DNA of 8,295 nt from Dehalococcoidia bacterium (GTDB lineage Bacteria; Chloroflexota; Dehalococcoidia; Dehalococcoidales; JAUVZE01), in NCBI GenBank assembly GCA_030602665.1, contig JAUVZE010000040.1, positions 1-8,295 of the forward strand. Direction: 5' to 3'. The notes beneath the pieces were generated by a model. It had not been told where the DNA came from. It worked only from the letters and a program-made list of their open reading frames with translations, and did not search any database. A program made the translations under genes and the position numbers. Positions 1 through 5,737 of the stretch are shown here, piece by piece. Each line of letters opens with the position of its first letter. The first letter of the stretch is position 1.

Positions 1-29
1 CCCAGAATCTCACGAAGAAAAACTCTCAT
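1..29 (-). CDS. Partial gene start, possibly signal peptidase I N-terminus
   Basis: Reading the minus strand from the ATG at 29-27 gives nine complete codons, MRVFLREIL, before the window ends. A short N-terminus with an F-L-R-E-I motif just before the membrane anchor is what I remember from many bacterial type I signal peptidases (lepB), so a membrane-anchored leader peptidase is a possible identity. Nine residues cannot prove it. Support for a real start comes from a TATAAT box on the same strand at 65-60 and a weak AAAGGTG ribosome-binding candidate about 10 nt upstream of the ATG. It would be divergent from the lipoprotein gene that starts at 222. It could equally be a chance frame. Confidence 0.4.
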
Positions 30-59
30 TTGATGGCTGCACCTTTAATGTCAGCCCTA

Positions 60-88
60 ATTATACCTTATTGCTCTTTATCCTTCCA
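60..88 (-). promoter_or_regulatory. Candidate promoter for the leftward partial gene
   Basis: On the minus strand, a perfect TATAAT lies at 65-60. Seventeen bases upstream, at 88-83, is TGGAAG, which matches only three of six bases of the -35 consensus. Transcription would begin near 53, about 24 nt ahead of the ATG at 29. The -10 box is convincing and the -35 box is weak. Confidence 0.4.
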
Positions 89-137
89 GTTTGGCTTTCT
101 GTCTGGCGTAAGCACTTTAATTAGGGGCTTGGTGGAC

Positions 138-166
138 TAACCAAAACCCGGCTTTTGCGTTATAAT
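138..166 (+). promoter_or_regulatory. Candidate promoter for the SIMPL lipoprotein gene
   Basis: A perfect TATAAT occurs at 161-166. The best partner 17 bp upstream is TAACCA at 138-143, which matches three of six consensus bases, so activity may depend on the -10 box or on an activator. The predicted start near 173 gives a 5' leader of about 50 nt with an AAGGAGGA ribosome-binding site at 207-214, seven bases before the ATG at 222. Confidence 0.5.
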
Positions 167-221
167 AGTAGGTGTTACCTGAACTTTAGGGTTAATTTTT
201 AAATTCAAGGAGGAAGTCAAA

Positions 222-1013
222 ATGAAAAGGAGACTATTACTGGCTGTCGGTTTGGCGCTCATCGTTATTACTGTAGGCGCAGTGGGGTGTTATGGAGACT
301 TCGGTTTTCCGGAGCCGGAAATTACACCAGCACCACCTGAGAGTAGTGGCATAATTTTAAGCCAGCAGAGCACTGGCATCTGGGTAGCTGGGGAGGGGAA
401 GGTTAGCGTAGTCCCTGACGTAGCTATCCTTAGCCTAGGGATAGAGGCCCAGGAGGAGACCGTGGCCGAGGCACAGCAGCAAGCGGCTGAAGCTATGGAG
501 GCGGTGATGGCTGTGCTTGATGAGCAGGGCATCGCTGAGAAGGATATTAAAACTCAGTATTTTAGTATCTACCTGGTGCGGCGATGGGAAAATGATAAGG
601 AGATACTGATTGGCTACCGGGTGACCAATATGGTGTCGGTTAAGATTAGGAAGGTGGATGACACCGGGGTTATTATTGATGCCGTGGCTGAAGCTGGTGG
701 GGATTATACCAGAATAAATAGCATCAGCTTTACTGTGGATGAGCCGACTGACTACTATGAGGAAGTCAGGGAAAAAGCGATGGCTGATGCTGAAGCCAAA
801 GCGGAGCAGTTAGCCGACCTGGCTGGGGTGGACTTGGGCAAGCCCATCTTTATTAGCGAAGGTACTATTTCCCTTCCTGTTCCTCGTGAGTATTATGTTG
901 AGCGTATGGCTGTTCCTGCTCCTGCCCCGCCACCTACTACACCTATCAGCCCGGGTGAGACTGAAATCCGCTTAACCGTTCAGGTAGTGTATAGCATTGA
1001 GAGTAGTAAATAA
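222..1013 (+). CDS. SIMPL (DUF541) domain lipoprotein
   Basis: This 263-residue protein begins with basic residues KRR, a hydrophobic segment (about residues 5-20) and a lipobox AVGC with the lipidation cysteine at 23, so it is probably exported and lipid-anchored. A proline-rich linker (about 28-42) leads to a SIMPL/DUF541 domain from about 52 to 261. Hallmarks are GEGKVSVVPDVA (57-68), GYRVTNMVSVKIR (131-143) and the C-terminal PISPGETE (241-248) followed by alternating beta residues ending in VVYSIE. A second Pro/Ala-rich stretch lies at 231-241, inside the domain just before the last strand. Related proteins include the E. coli oxidative-stress protein YggE, but the biochemical role of the family is poorly defined, so no specific function is assigned. 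The start is fixed by AAGGAGGA at 207-214. The gene is monocistronic, ended by the hairpin at 1052-1083. Confidence 0.9.
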   Translation: MKRRLLLAVGLALIVITVGAVGCYGDFGFPEPEITPAPPESSGIILSQQSTGIWVAGEGKVSVVPDVAILSLGIEAQEETVAEAQQQAAEAMEAVMAVLDEQGIAEKDIKTQYFSIYLVRRWENDKEILIGYRVTNMVSVKIRKVDDTGVIIDAVAEAGGDYTRINSISFTVDEPTDYYEEVREKAMADAEAKAEQLADLAGVDLGKPIFISEGTISLPVPREYYVERMAVPAPAPPPTTPISPGETEIRLTVQVVYSIESSK

Positions 1014-1051
1014 GTGTAGGACTATACTTTAGCTAAAATCCAAAGTAACGC

Positions 1052-1094
1052 TAGGAGAGCCGGGTTGAGCCTGGGCTCTCCTAATGTTTTATTC
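1052..1094 (+). terminator. Intrinsic terminator of the SIMPL lipoprotein gene
   Basis: A perfect 10-bp stem (TAGGAGAGCC at 1052-1061 pairing with 1074-1083) encloses a 12-nt loop and is followed by a T-rich run (ATGTTTTATTC) from 1084. It lies 39 nt after the stop codon and separates this unit from the riboflavin genes. Confidence 0.8.
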
Positions 1095-1131
1095 TCTAAA
1101 TATCGCTGATGGGGTACTGAGATTGTTTTTT

Positions 1132-1325
1132 AACCTCACCCCCTGTGTCCCCCTCTCCTTTTAAGGAGAGGGGGAAGGATTAGTTTTGAAGGGGTTTCAC
1201 CCCTTCAATCTGCCCCTATTGACTAAGAGAAGAGATTTTAGAGAGGGGCTTCGCCCCTCTCTTACCTACACTCCCCCTTCCCTTATTAAGGGAAGGGGGT
1301 CAGGGGGATAGGTTGCTAGACGACC
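1132..1325 (+). repeat. Palindrome-rich interspersed repeat, copy A (MITE-like)
   Basis: A 194-bp non-coding unit is built of back-to-back hairpins: P1 at 1149-1174 (12-bp stem, TT loop), P2 at 1186-1208 (10-bp stem), P3 at 1240-1262 (10-bp stem, TTC loop), P4 at 1273-1299 (12-bp stem) and a short terminal P5 at 1311-1325 (5-bp stem with one T-G wobble). The core 1132-1314 has imperfect terminal inverted repeats: AACCTCACCCCCTG on the left and, read on the other strand, AACCTATCCCCCTG on the right. A second copy in the opposite orientation lies at 5738-5914. There is no open frame and no evident target-site duplication. The structure fits a non-autonomous MITE or REP-like element. Together with the terminator at 1052 and the promoter at 1339 it accounts for the 364-bp gene-free stretch before ribD. 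Confidence 0.85.
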
Positions 1326-1338
1326 TTGGAGCTTTTGT

Positions 1339-1368
1339 TTGCACTTTTTCAGAACGAGATGCTAGAAT
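1339..1368 (+). promoter_or_regulatory. Extended -10 promoter of the riboflavin operon
   Basis: TTGCAC at 1339-1344 and TAGAAT at 1363-1368 are separated by 18 bp, and TGC at 1360-1362 gives an extended -10 motif. Transcription would start near 1375, only about 3 nt before the ribD ATG at 1378. No FMN riboswitch (RFN element) core could be recognised between the terminator at 1052 and the gene, and this promoter leaves no room for one. Confidence 0.6.
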
Positions 1369-1377
1369 GGCAGTAGT

Positions 1378-2493
1378 ATGGATTACATGGAGCAGGCGCT
1401 TTCCCTGGCTAGTCTAGCTTTAGGACAGGTTAGCCCTAACCCGGCGGTAGGGGCGGTAGTAGTTAAGAATGATGTGGTGCTGGGACAGGGCTATACCCAG
1501 CCAGCTGGCTCTGACCATGCCGAGATTATGGCACTAAGGCAAACGGGTGAACAAGCCAGGGGAGGTGTGATGTATGTTACCCTAGAACCATGCTGCCATT
1601 ACGGTCGGACACCCCCATGTAGTCAAGCTATCATCATTGCTGGTATTGCTGAGGTTCATCTGGCAATGCTTGACCCAAATCCCTTAGTCTCCGGACGGGG
1701 TAAAGAAGAGCTTGAACGGGAAGGTATTAAGACATATGTGGGTGAGCATGAGGATGAGGCTAAACAGATTAATGAAGCCTATGCTAAATTCATTACCACT
1801 GGCATACCTTTTGTAACTGCCAAATTTGCCGTAAGCCTGGATGGTAAGATTGCCACCAAAAGTGGTGATTCCAGATGGATTAGTGGCGAGGAGGCAAGGA
1901 AGCAGGTTCATAATCTACGCCATATCACTGATGCCATTATGGTGGGGGTGAATACGGTTTTGGCTGATGACCCTCTCCTTACCTGTAGGTGTTGTGGGGG
2001 GAGGGGGGGCACAGCAAGAAAGCAACCGCTGCGGATAGTGGTTGATGGTAGAGGACGCACGCCACCAACTGCTCGGTTATTTAGTGAGCCGGGCAAGACG
2101 CTTCTGGCATTAGGCCGGGCGGTTACGCCAGGGGAGGCAGCAGCCTTTGCTCAAGCTGGAGCTGAACTATTAGAATTGCCCTCAGCAGAGGGACTGGTAG
2201 ATTTGGAAAAGCTGTTAAGAGCCTTAGGTGAGCGGGAAATCACCAGTGTTTTGGTAGAAGGTGGCGAAATTCTTCTGGGTTCCCTGTTTGACCGTGGGTT
2301 GGTGGATAGGGTTATTGCCTTTATTGCTCCAATTATCATTGGTGGCAAGGAGGCGAAGACTGCTGTTGGTGGCAAGGGGGTTGACAAAGTAGCCGACTCA
2401 CTTAAATTGGAGCGAGTTAGTGTGGAAAGGTTTGGCGAAGACTTGATGGTTAGCGGTTATGTTAGCCCAAAAACAAGAGGGGTTAAGATTTAG
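1378..2493 (+). CDS. ribD: Bifunctional diaminohydroxyphosphoribosylaminopyrimidine deaminase / 5-amino-6-(5-phosphoribosylamino)uracil reductase RibD
   Basis: This 371-residue cytosolic enzyme deaminates the pyrimidine product of GTP cyclohydrolase II and then reduces its ribosyl side chain with NADPH. The deaminase domain (about 1-140) shows SPNPAVGAVVV (19-29), the catalytic H47-A-E49 and PCCHYGRTPPC (71-81), giving zinc ligands H47, C72 and C81. The reductase domain (about 143-365) shows AVSLDGKIAT (151-160), SRWISG (165-170), VGVNTVLADDPLLT (189-202), VEGG (293-296) and APIIIGG (317-323). The length is normal. The start matches the family N-terminus (MDYMEQAL), but no Shine-Dalgarno site precedes it; the promoter at 1339-1368 predicts a near-leaderless message. 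An in-frame ATG at 1387 is an alternative. An unusual C-R-C-C-G-G-R-G-G insert at residues 203-211 is encoded by a G-rich tract (1996-2009). It is first in the cluster; ribE follows after 18 bp. Confidence 0.97.
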   Translation: MDYMEQALSLASLALGQVSPNPAVGAVVVKNDVVLGQGYTQPAGSDHAEIMALRQTGEQARGGVMYVTLEPCCHYGRTPPCSQAIIIAGIAEVHLAMLDPNPLVSGRGKEELEREGIKTYVGEHEDEAKQINEAYAKFITTGIPFVTAKFAVSLDGKIATKSGDSRWISGEEARKQVHNLRHITDAIMVGVNTVLADDPLLTCRCCGGRGGTARKQPLRIVVDGRGRTPPTARLFSEPGKTLLALGRAVTPGEAAAFAQAGAELLELPSAEGLVDLEKLLRALGEREITSVLVEGGEILLGSLFDRGLVDRVIAFIAPIIIGGKEAKTAVGGKGVDKVADSLKLERVSVERFGEDLMVSGYVSPKTRGVKI

Positions 2494-2501
2494 CTTTATC
2501 T

Positions 2502-2507
2502 AAGGAG
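2502..2507 (+). promoter_or_regulatory. Ribosome-binding site for ribE (GTG start)
   Basis: AAGGAG lies four bases before the GTG at 2512 and selects that codon as the start. The resulting N-terminus, MFTGIIAEVG, is the invariant beginning of riboflavin synthase. Confidence 0.8.
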
Positions 2508-2511
2508 TGAG

Positions 2512-3135
2512 GTGTTTACCGGGATTATAGCAGAAGTAGGTAGAGTTACTTCAGCACAACCCGGAAGTCTGGTTATCGCTGTAAGCAAGGTTCTCCAGGG
2601 AGTGGAGCCAGGCGGGAGTATTGCCGTTAATGGAGTGTGCCTGACCATAACCAGTTTTAATACTAATTCGTTCTCGGTTGACATAATGCCTGAGACACTA
2701 CGACAGACAAACCTGGGACTGCTTTCTGCTGGTGATAGGGTCAATTTGGAGATGCCTCTAGCCCTAGGTGGACAGTTGGGCGGGCATTTAGTGCAGGGTC
2801 ATGTTGATGCTACCGGAAGAGTAGCCTCGGTTACCGGGGACGGGGAGGCAATGCTCATTAGATTTGAAGTCCCCCCTGAGGTGATGCGCTATATTGTAGA
2901 GAAGGGTTTTGTGGCTGTTGATGGAGTCAGTCTGACTGTGGTAACTAAAGATGCTAGCTCATTTTGGGTTTCTGTGGTTGACTATACTCGGGCACATACT
3001 ACCCTAGGTGATAGGCAGGTGGGTGACCTGGTTAATCTAGAGGTAGATGTCATAGCTAAGTATGTGGAACAACTTAGCCAGCCTCACCACACCGGTATAA
3101 CTGCCGGATTCTTGCAGGAGCATGGCTTTTTATAG
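2512..3135 (+). CDS. ribE: Riboflavin synthase, alpha subunit type
   Basis: This 207-residue enzyme catalyses the last step of the pathway, the dismutation of two 6,7-dimethyl-8-ribityllumazine molecules into riboflavin and the pyrimidine that RibH reuses. Two tandem lumazine-binding barrels are visible: residues 1 to about 97 with MFTGIIAEVG, NGVCLTI (40-46) and MPETLRQTNL (59-68), and about 98-190 with GGHLVQGHVDATG (90-102), DGVSLTV (137-143) and VNLEVDVIAKYVEQL (174-188). The parallel NGVCLTI and DGVSLTV motifs show the internal duplication. The C-terminal helix ends in FLQEHGFL, as is usual for trimer formation. Translation starts at GTG. It is known as ribE or ribC depending on the organism. 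It lies between ribD (18 bp) and ribBA (32 bp) and is surely cotranscribed. Confidence 0.97.
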   Translation: MFTGIIAEVGRVTSAQPGSLVIAVSKVLQGVEPGGSIAVNGVCLTITSFNTNSFSVDIMPETLRQTNLGLLSAGDRVNLEMPLALGGQLGGHLVQGHVDATGRVASVTGDGEAMLIRFEVPPEVMRYIVEKGFVAVDGVSLTVVTKDASSFWVSVVDYTRAHTTLGDRQVGDLVNLEVDVIAKYVEQLSQPHHTGITAGFLQEHGFL

Positions 3136-3157
3136 GTTAATTTGGACCGTTGGCATT

Positions 3158-3163
3158 GGAGGT
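3158..3163 (+). promoter_or_regulatory. Ribosome-binding site that decides the ribBA start
   Basis: GGAGGT lies five bases (counted from GGAGG) before the ATG at 3168. The longer frame opening with TTG at 3150 would place this site inside the coding region and has no Shine-Dalgarno sequence of its own, so the ATG is preferred and the protein is 405 residues. Confidence 0.8.
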
Positions 3164-3167
3164 AGGC

Positions 3168-4385
3168 ATGGGAATTGCCAGTATTACTGACGCTATTGAG
3201 GACACAAAGACAGGTAAATTCGTCATTATTGTTGATGATGAAGATAGAGAGAATGAAGGTGACTTGGCTATAGCTGCTGAGAAGATTACCCCTGAAGTGA
3301 TTAATTTTATGGCCAAGCACGCCAGGGGATTGATTTGCTTACCTATTACCGGTAAGCGGTTGGATGAACTGAGGATTCCCTTGATGGTACAGGATAACAC
3401 CTCTCGGCATTGCACTGCCTTTACCGTGTCTATTGAAGCCAAGCATAGGGTCACCACTGGTATTTCAGCAGCGGATAGAGCCGAGACAATCAAAGCGGTA
3501 CTTGACCCGAACACTAGGCCTGAGGACTTGGTGCGGCCAGGTCATATGTTCCCACTACGGGCTAAAGAGGGTGGGGTTCTGGGGCGGGCAGGACATACTG
3601 AGGCTATAGTTGACTTAGCCAGGCTAGCCGGTCTTTATCCGGCCGGTGTTATCTGTGAGATTATGAATGATGATGGCTCTATGGCACGCCTGCCTCAACT
3701 GGAAGAGATGTCAGACCAGCTTGAGATTAAAATTGTTACCATAGCTGACCTAATTGCCTATCGCCGCCGTCATGAAAAGCTGGTACACCGGGTAGCTGAG
3801 GCTAAGTTGCCATCAAAGTATGGTGAGTTTACGGCTATTGCCTATAGAAGTGATGTCGACCCGGATGAGCACCTAGCTTTGGTAATGGGTGATTTATCCA
3901 CTGAGGAGCCAGTCTTTGTCCGTGTCCACAGTGAATGTCTTACTGGTGATGTATTTGGTAGTCTTCGTTGTGATTGTGGTGAGCAGATTGCTCTGGCGAT
4001 GCAAGCTATTGCTAAAGAGGGGCGGGGTGTTTTCCTCTATATGAGGCAGGAAGGGCGAGGCATTGGCTTCCATAATAAGATACTAGCCTACGCTCTTCAG
4101 GATAAAGGAATGGATACCGTAGAGGCTAATCTAGCCCTGGGGTTACCCCCAGACCTGCGGGATTATGGCATTGGTGCCCAGATTCTGGCTGACCTGGGTT
4201 TACATAAGATTAGGCTACTTACCAATAATCCCAAGAAGGTAATTGGTTTAGAGGGCTACGGGCTGAAGGTGGTAGAGACGGTACCTATTATCTGCCGCCC
4301 CAACCCCTATAACCTTCATTACTTGGAGACAAAGCAGAAGAAGTTAGGTCACCGCTTAGGAGTACCGGACACTGCTGGTAATTAG
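3168..4385 (+). CDS. ribBA: Bifunctional 3,4-dihydroxy-2-butanone-4-phosphate synthase / GTP cyclohydrolase II RibBA
   Basis: This 405-residue fusion opens both branches of riboflavin synthesis. The N-terminal half (about 1-203) makes dihydroxybutanone phosphate from ribulose 5-phosphate; visible motifs are the acidic metal/substrate loop DDEDRENEGD (23-32), TGISAADRAET (97-107), RPGHMFPLRA (123-132), RAGHTEA (140-146) and CEIMNDDG (163-170). The C-terminal half (about 207-400) is GTP cyclohydrolase II, releasing formate and pyrophosphate; it has zinc cysteines C257, C268 and C270 in the canonical spacing, RQEGRGIG (293-300), DLRDYGIGAQIL (329-340) with the expected tyrosine Y333, and TNNPKK (352-357). 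Both active sites look intact, so neither half appears degenerate. The start was moved from the upstream TTG at 3150 to the ATG at 3168 because of the GGAGG at 3158. ribH follows after 95 bp. Confidence 0.97.
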   Translation: MGIASITDAIEDTKTGKFVIIVDDEDRENEGDLAIAAEKITPEVINFMAKHARGLICLPITGKRLDELRIPLMVQDNTSRHCTAFTVSIEAKHRVTTGISAADRAETIKAVLDPNTRPEDLVRPGHMFPLRAKEGGVLGRAGHTEAIVDLARLAGLYPAGVICEIMNDDGSMARLPQLEEMSDQLEIKIVTIADLIAYRRRHEKLVHRVAEAKLPSKYGEFTAIAYRSDVDPDEHLALVMGDLSTEEPVFVRVHSECLTGDVFGSLRCDCGEQIALAMQAIAKEGRGVFLYMRQEGRGIGFHNKILAYALQDKGMDTVEANLALGLPPDLRDYGIGAQILADLGLHKIRLLTNNPKKVIGLEGYGLKVVETVPIICRPNPYNLHYLETKQKKLGHRLGVPDTAGN

Positions 4386-4480
4386 GCTTGCCAGGAGACG
4401 AACTATTAGTAGTTTATTAGGGGTAGCTTGAAGGGGGTAAGGTCAATAAACAATCTCATTAATAATAAAAGGAGAAAGCA

Positions 4481-4948
4481 ATGAGTAAGCATTTTGAAGG
4501 TAAGCTATTAGGGGAGGGATTGAGGTTTGGGCTGGTTGTCTCCCGTTTTAACGAGTTTATTACCAAGAAGCTACTTGAGGGGGCACAGGATGCCTTGCTT
4601 CGTCACGGGGTTAAAGAGGAGGATATAGATATTGCCTGGACGCCAGGTGCCTTTGAAATCCCGCTAATAGCCAGGAAGTTAGCCCAGACTAAGAAGTATG
4701 ATGCTGTAATCTGTCTGGCCACTGTGGTGCGTGGTGGAACACCCCACTTTGAATACATTGCTGCTGAGGTCACTAAGGGTATTGCTAAGGTGGGGTTGGA
4801 GACCGGGCTACCGGTTATCTATGGCGTAATCACCGCTGATACTCTGGAACAAGCTATTGAGCGGGCAGGAACTAAAGCTGGGAATAAAGGCTTTGACGCA
4901 GCAATGAGCGCTATTGAGATGGCTAATCTGGTCAGGGGCATAGGTTAA
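4481..4948 (+). CDS. ribH: 6,7-dimethyl-8-ribityllumazine synthase RibH
   Basis: This 155-residue enzyme condenses the RibD-branch pyrimidine with dihydroxybutanone phosphate from RibBA to give the substrate of riboflavin synthase; homologues form pentamers or 60-subunit capsids. Visible motifs are SRFN (21-24), TPGAFEIP (54-61), VVRGGTPHFEY (82-92) with catalytic H89, and the C-terminal TLEQAIERAGTKAGNKG (121-137), whose R128 is the expected phosphate contact. The usual RGAT loop reads RGGT here, a mild substitution. The length is typical. AAAAGGAG at 4467-4474 lies six bases before the ATG. The 95-bp gap after ribBA is larger than the other gaps in the cluster; I see no convincing promoter or terminator in it, so cotranscription remains most likely. 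No clear terminator follows the gene. Confidence 0.97.
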   Translation: MSKHFEGKLLGEGLRFGLVVSRFNEFITKKLLEGAQDALLRHGVKEEDIDIAWTPGAFEIPLIARKLAQTKKYDAVICLATVVRGGTPHFEYIAAEVTKGIAKVGLETGLPVIYGVITADTLEQAIERAGTKAGNKGFDAAMSAIEMANLVRGIG

Positions 4949-5412
4949 TTACTATAAGCAAATTCTTTACAGCCTCAATCTGAAAAAGCGATAAGAAAGA
5001 TGGTGCAGTAATCATAATGTGGGCCATACCTTCCTATCAGGAATTCATAACACTATTCTCCCGTGCAAAACAGGCTTGGGAGAAGTTTACGTATGAGAGG
5101 AAAACCGAGTATTTCAATCGAATACATGAATCTTTTAAGAATCCCTTCTTGAGCAGGTTTCTTAGTTGGAAATATAGGCTCTATAATGTGTTAAATGTTT
5201 CGGGCACTATATATCCCGTTGTTGTCTTCCATGCTCCCAAGTGTCAGGAGCGGGATCTAGAATCCATTTTGCCCAAGGCTATTACACCGTCAAACGCAAG
5301 CAAGGTTCCTACCTAAAGCACCTTTTGGGATTTGCCATTAGGCATAGCTAAAAGGCGCTGAGGTGAATATAAGAGATGATACCTCTACCCTCTATTTTCG
5401 CTGAGTGCTGCT
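4949..5412. other. Sparse region between ribH and the EF-Tu-D2-like gene
   Basis: These 464 bases hold only one doubtful frame (5017-5316) and an imperfect inverted repeat, 5317-5326 against 5350-5359 (nine of ten pairs, 23-nt loop, with a nested GCC/GGC). The inverted repeat lies where rightward transcription from ribH and leftward transcription from 5667 converge, but it lacks a good T-tract on either strand and is only a weak terminator candidate. No RNA gene or known element was recognised. Confidence 0.5.
5017..5316 (+). CDS. Doubtful ORF, uncharacterised 99-residue product
   Basis: I do not recognise this protein. It is aromatic and basic in its first 60 residues (for example FTYERKTEYFNRIHESF, then LSRFLSWKYRLYNVL), followed by a short hydrophobic stretch IYPVVVF (65-71) and a polar tail; no catalytic motif, signal peptide or membrane helix is evident. 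The ATG at 5017 has no Shine-Dalgarno site; the frame is open upstream to a TGA at 4981 without another good start. A weak promoter-like pair (TTTACA at 4966, GATAAG at 4990) exists. It sits directly downstream of ribH on the same strand. It may be a lineage-specific gene, the eroded remains of a longer gene, or an accidental open frame; the evidence does not separate these. Confidence 0.3.
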   Translation: MWAIPSYQEFITLFSRAKQAWEKFTYERKTEYFNRIHESFKNPFLSRFLSWKYRLYNVLNVSGTIYPVVVFHAPKCQERDLESILPKAITPSNASKVPT

Positions 5413-5667
5413 TCAGTCGGTGACCTTATAGACGGTATCTCCTCTTCTTACCCGTTCACTAACTTTGACACCAATCAAGTCACCGGCTTTAGCTTGCTCC
5501 ACATCTACATTGTTAATCTGCATTGAGTCAACAGTGAGCTCTAAATCAGTGGTATGGCCTTTAATATGGATTTTGTCCCCCAGTTTTAAAGCTGTGGTTA
5601 ACTCAATACCGGCGACCACGGGTCTGGCAAAGAAATCAGTTACCTTTCCGACTACCTCCTCAGGCAT
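5413..5667 (-). CDS. Stand-alone EF-Tu domain 2-like small protein
   Basis: The 84-residue product consists almost wholly of one beta-barrel module like domain 2 of translational GTPases: VGKVTDFF (6-13), a central GDKIHIKGHT (30-39), MQINNVDVEQAKAGDLIGVKV (49-69), and an ending RRGDTVYKV (74-82). The alternation of beta strands with A-G-D-x-I-G in the middle is the pattern seen in the second domain of EF-Tu and IF-2. No GTPase domain is present, so this is not a translation factor fragment by truncation; free-standing proteins annotated 'translation elongation factor-like' are known in bacteria and archaea, with no established function that I know of. A near-perfect ribosome-binding site AAGGAGGT (5681-5674) lies six bases before the ATG, and a promoter lies at 5726-5697. 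It is monocistronic and convergent with the riboflavin genes. Confidence 0.85.
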   Translation of the reverse strand: MPEEVVGKVTDFFARPVVAGIELTTALKLGDKIHIKGHTTDLELTVDSMQINNVDVEQAKAGDLIGVKVSERVRRGDTVYKVTD

Positions 5668-5696
5668 TGGGATACCTCCTTGTTGTGTTTTTATTT

Positions 5697-5726
5697 AGTA
5701 TACGCCATCTAGTTTGAGTAAATCAA
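5697..5726 (-). promoter_or_regulatory. Promoter of the EF-Tu-D2-like gene
   Basis: On the minus strand, TTGATT (5726-5721) and TATACT (5702-5697) are separated by 18 bp. The predicted start near 5690 gives a leader of about 23 nt that contains the AAGGAGGT ribosome-binding site. The -35 box lies 11 nt from the end of repeat copy B. Confidence 0.6.
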
Positions 5727-5737
5727 TATTTCTTCGA

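Noticed and set aside
1149..1299. Repeat hairpins read as a CRISPR array or as serial terminators
   Set aside because: The palindromes differ from each other and have no regular spacers, and none is followed by a proper T-tract; the whole unit recurs as a block at 5738-5914.
1014..1377. FMN riboswitch expected upstream of ribD
   Set aside because: The sequence is explained by a terminator, the palindromic repeat and a promoter; I could not find the conserved RFN core.
1684..2387. Minus-strand open frames inside ribD, and similar ones inside ribE, ribBA and the symporter
   Set aside because: They are antisense shadows of well-identified genes, with low-complexity products and no ribosome-binding sites.
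3150..3167. Upstream TTG start extending RibBA by six residues
   Set aside because: The GGAGGT at 3158-3163 is correctly placed for the ATG at 3168 and would lie inside the coding region otherwise; family N-termini also fit the ATG.
4386..4480. Possible internal promoter before ribH
   Set aside because: TTGAAG at 4428 has no acceptable -10 box at the right distance; the AT-rich stretch near 4455-4470 is explained by the ribosome-binding region.
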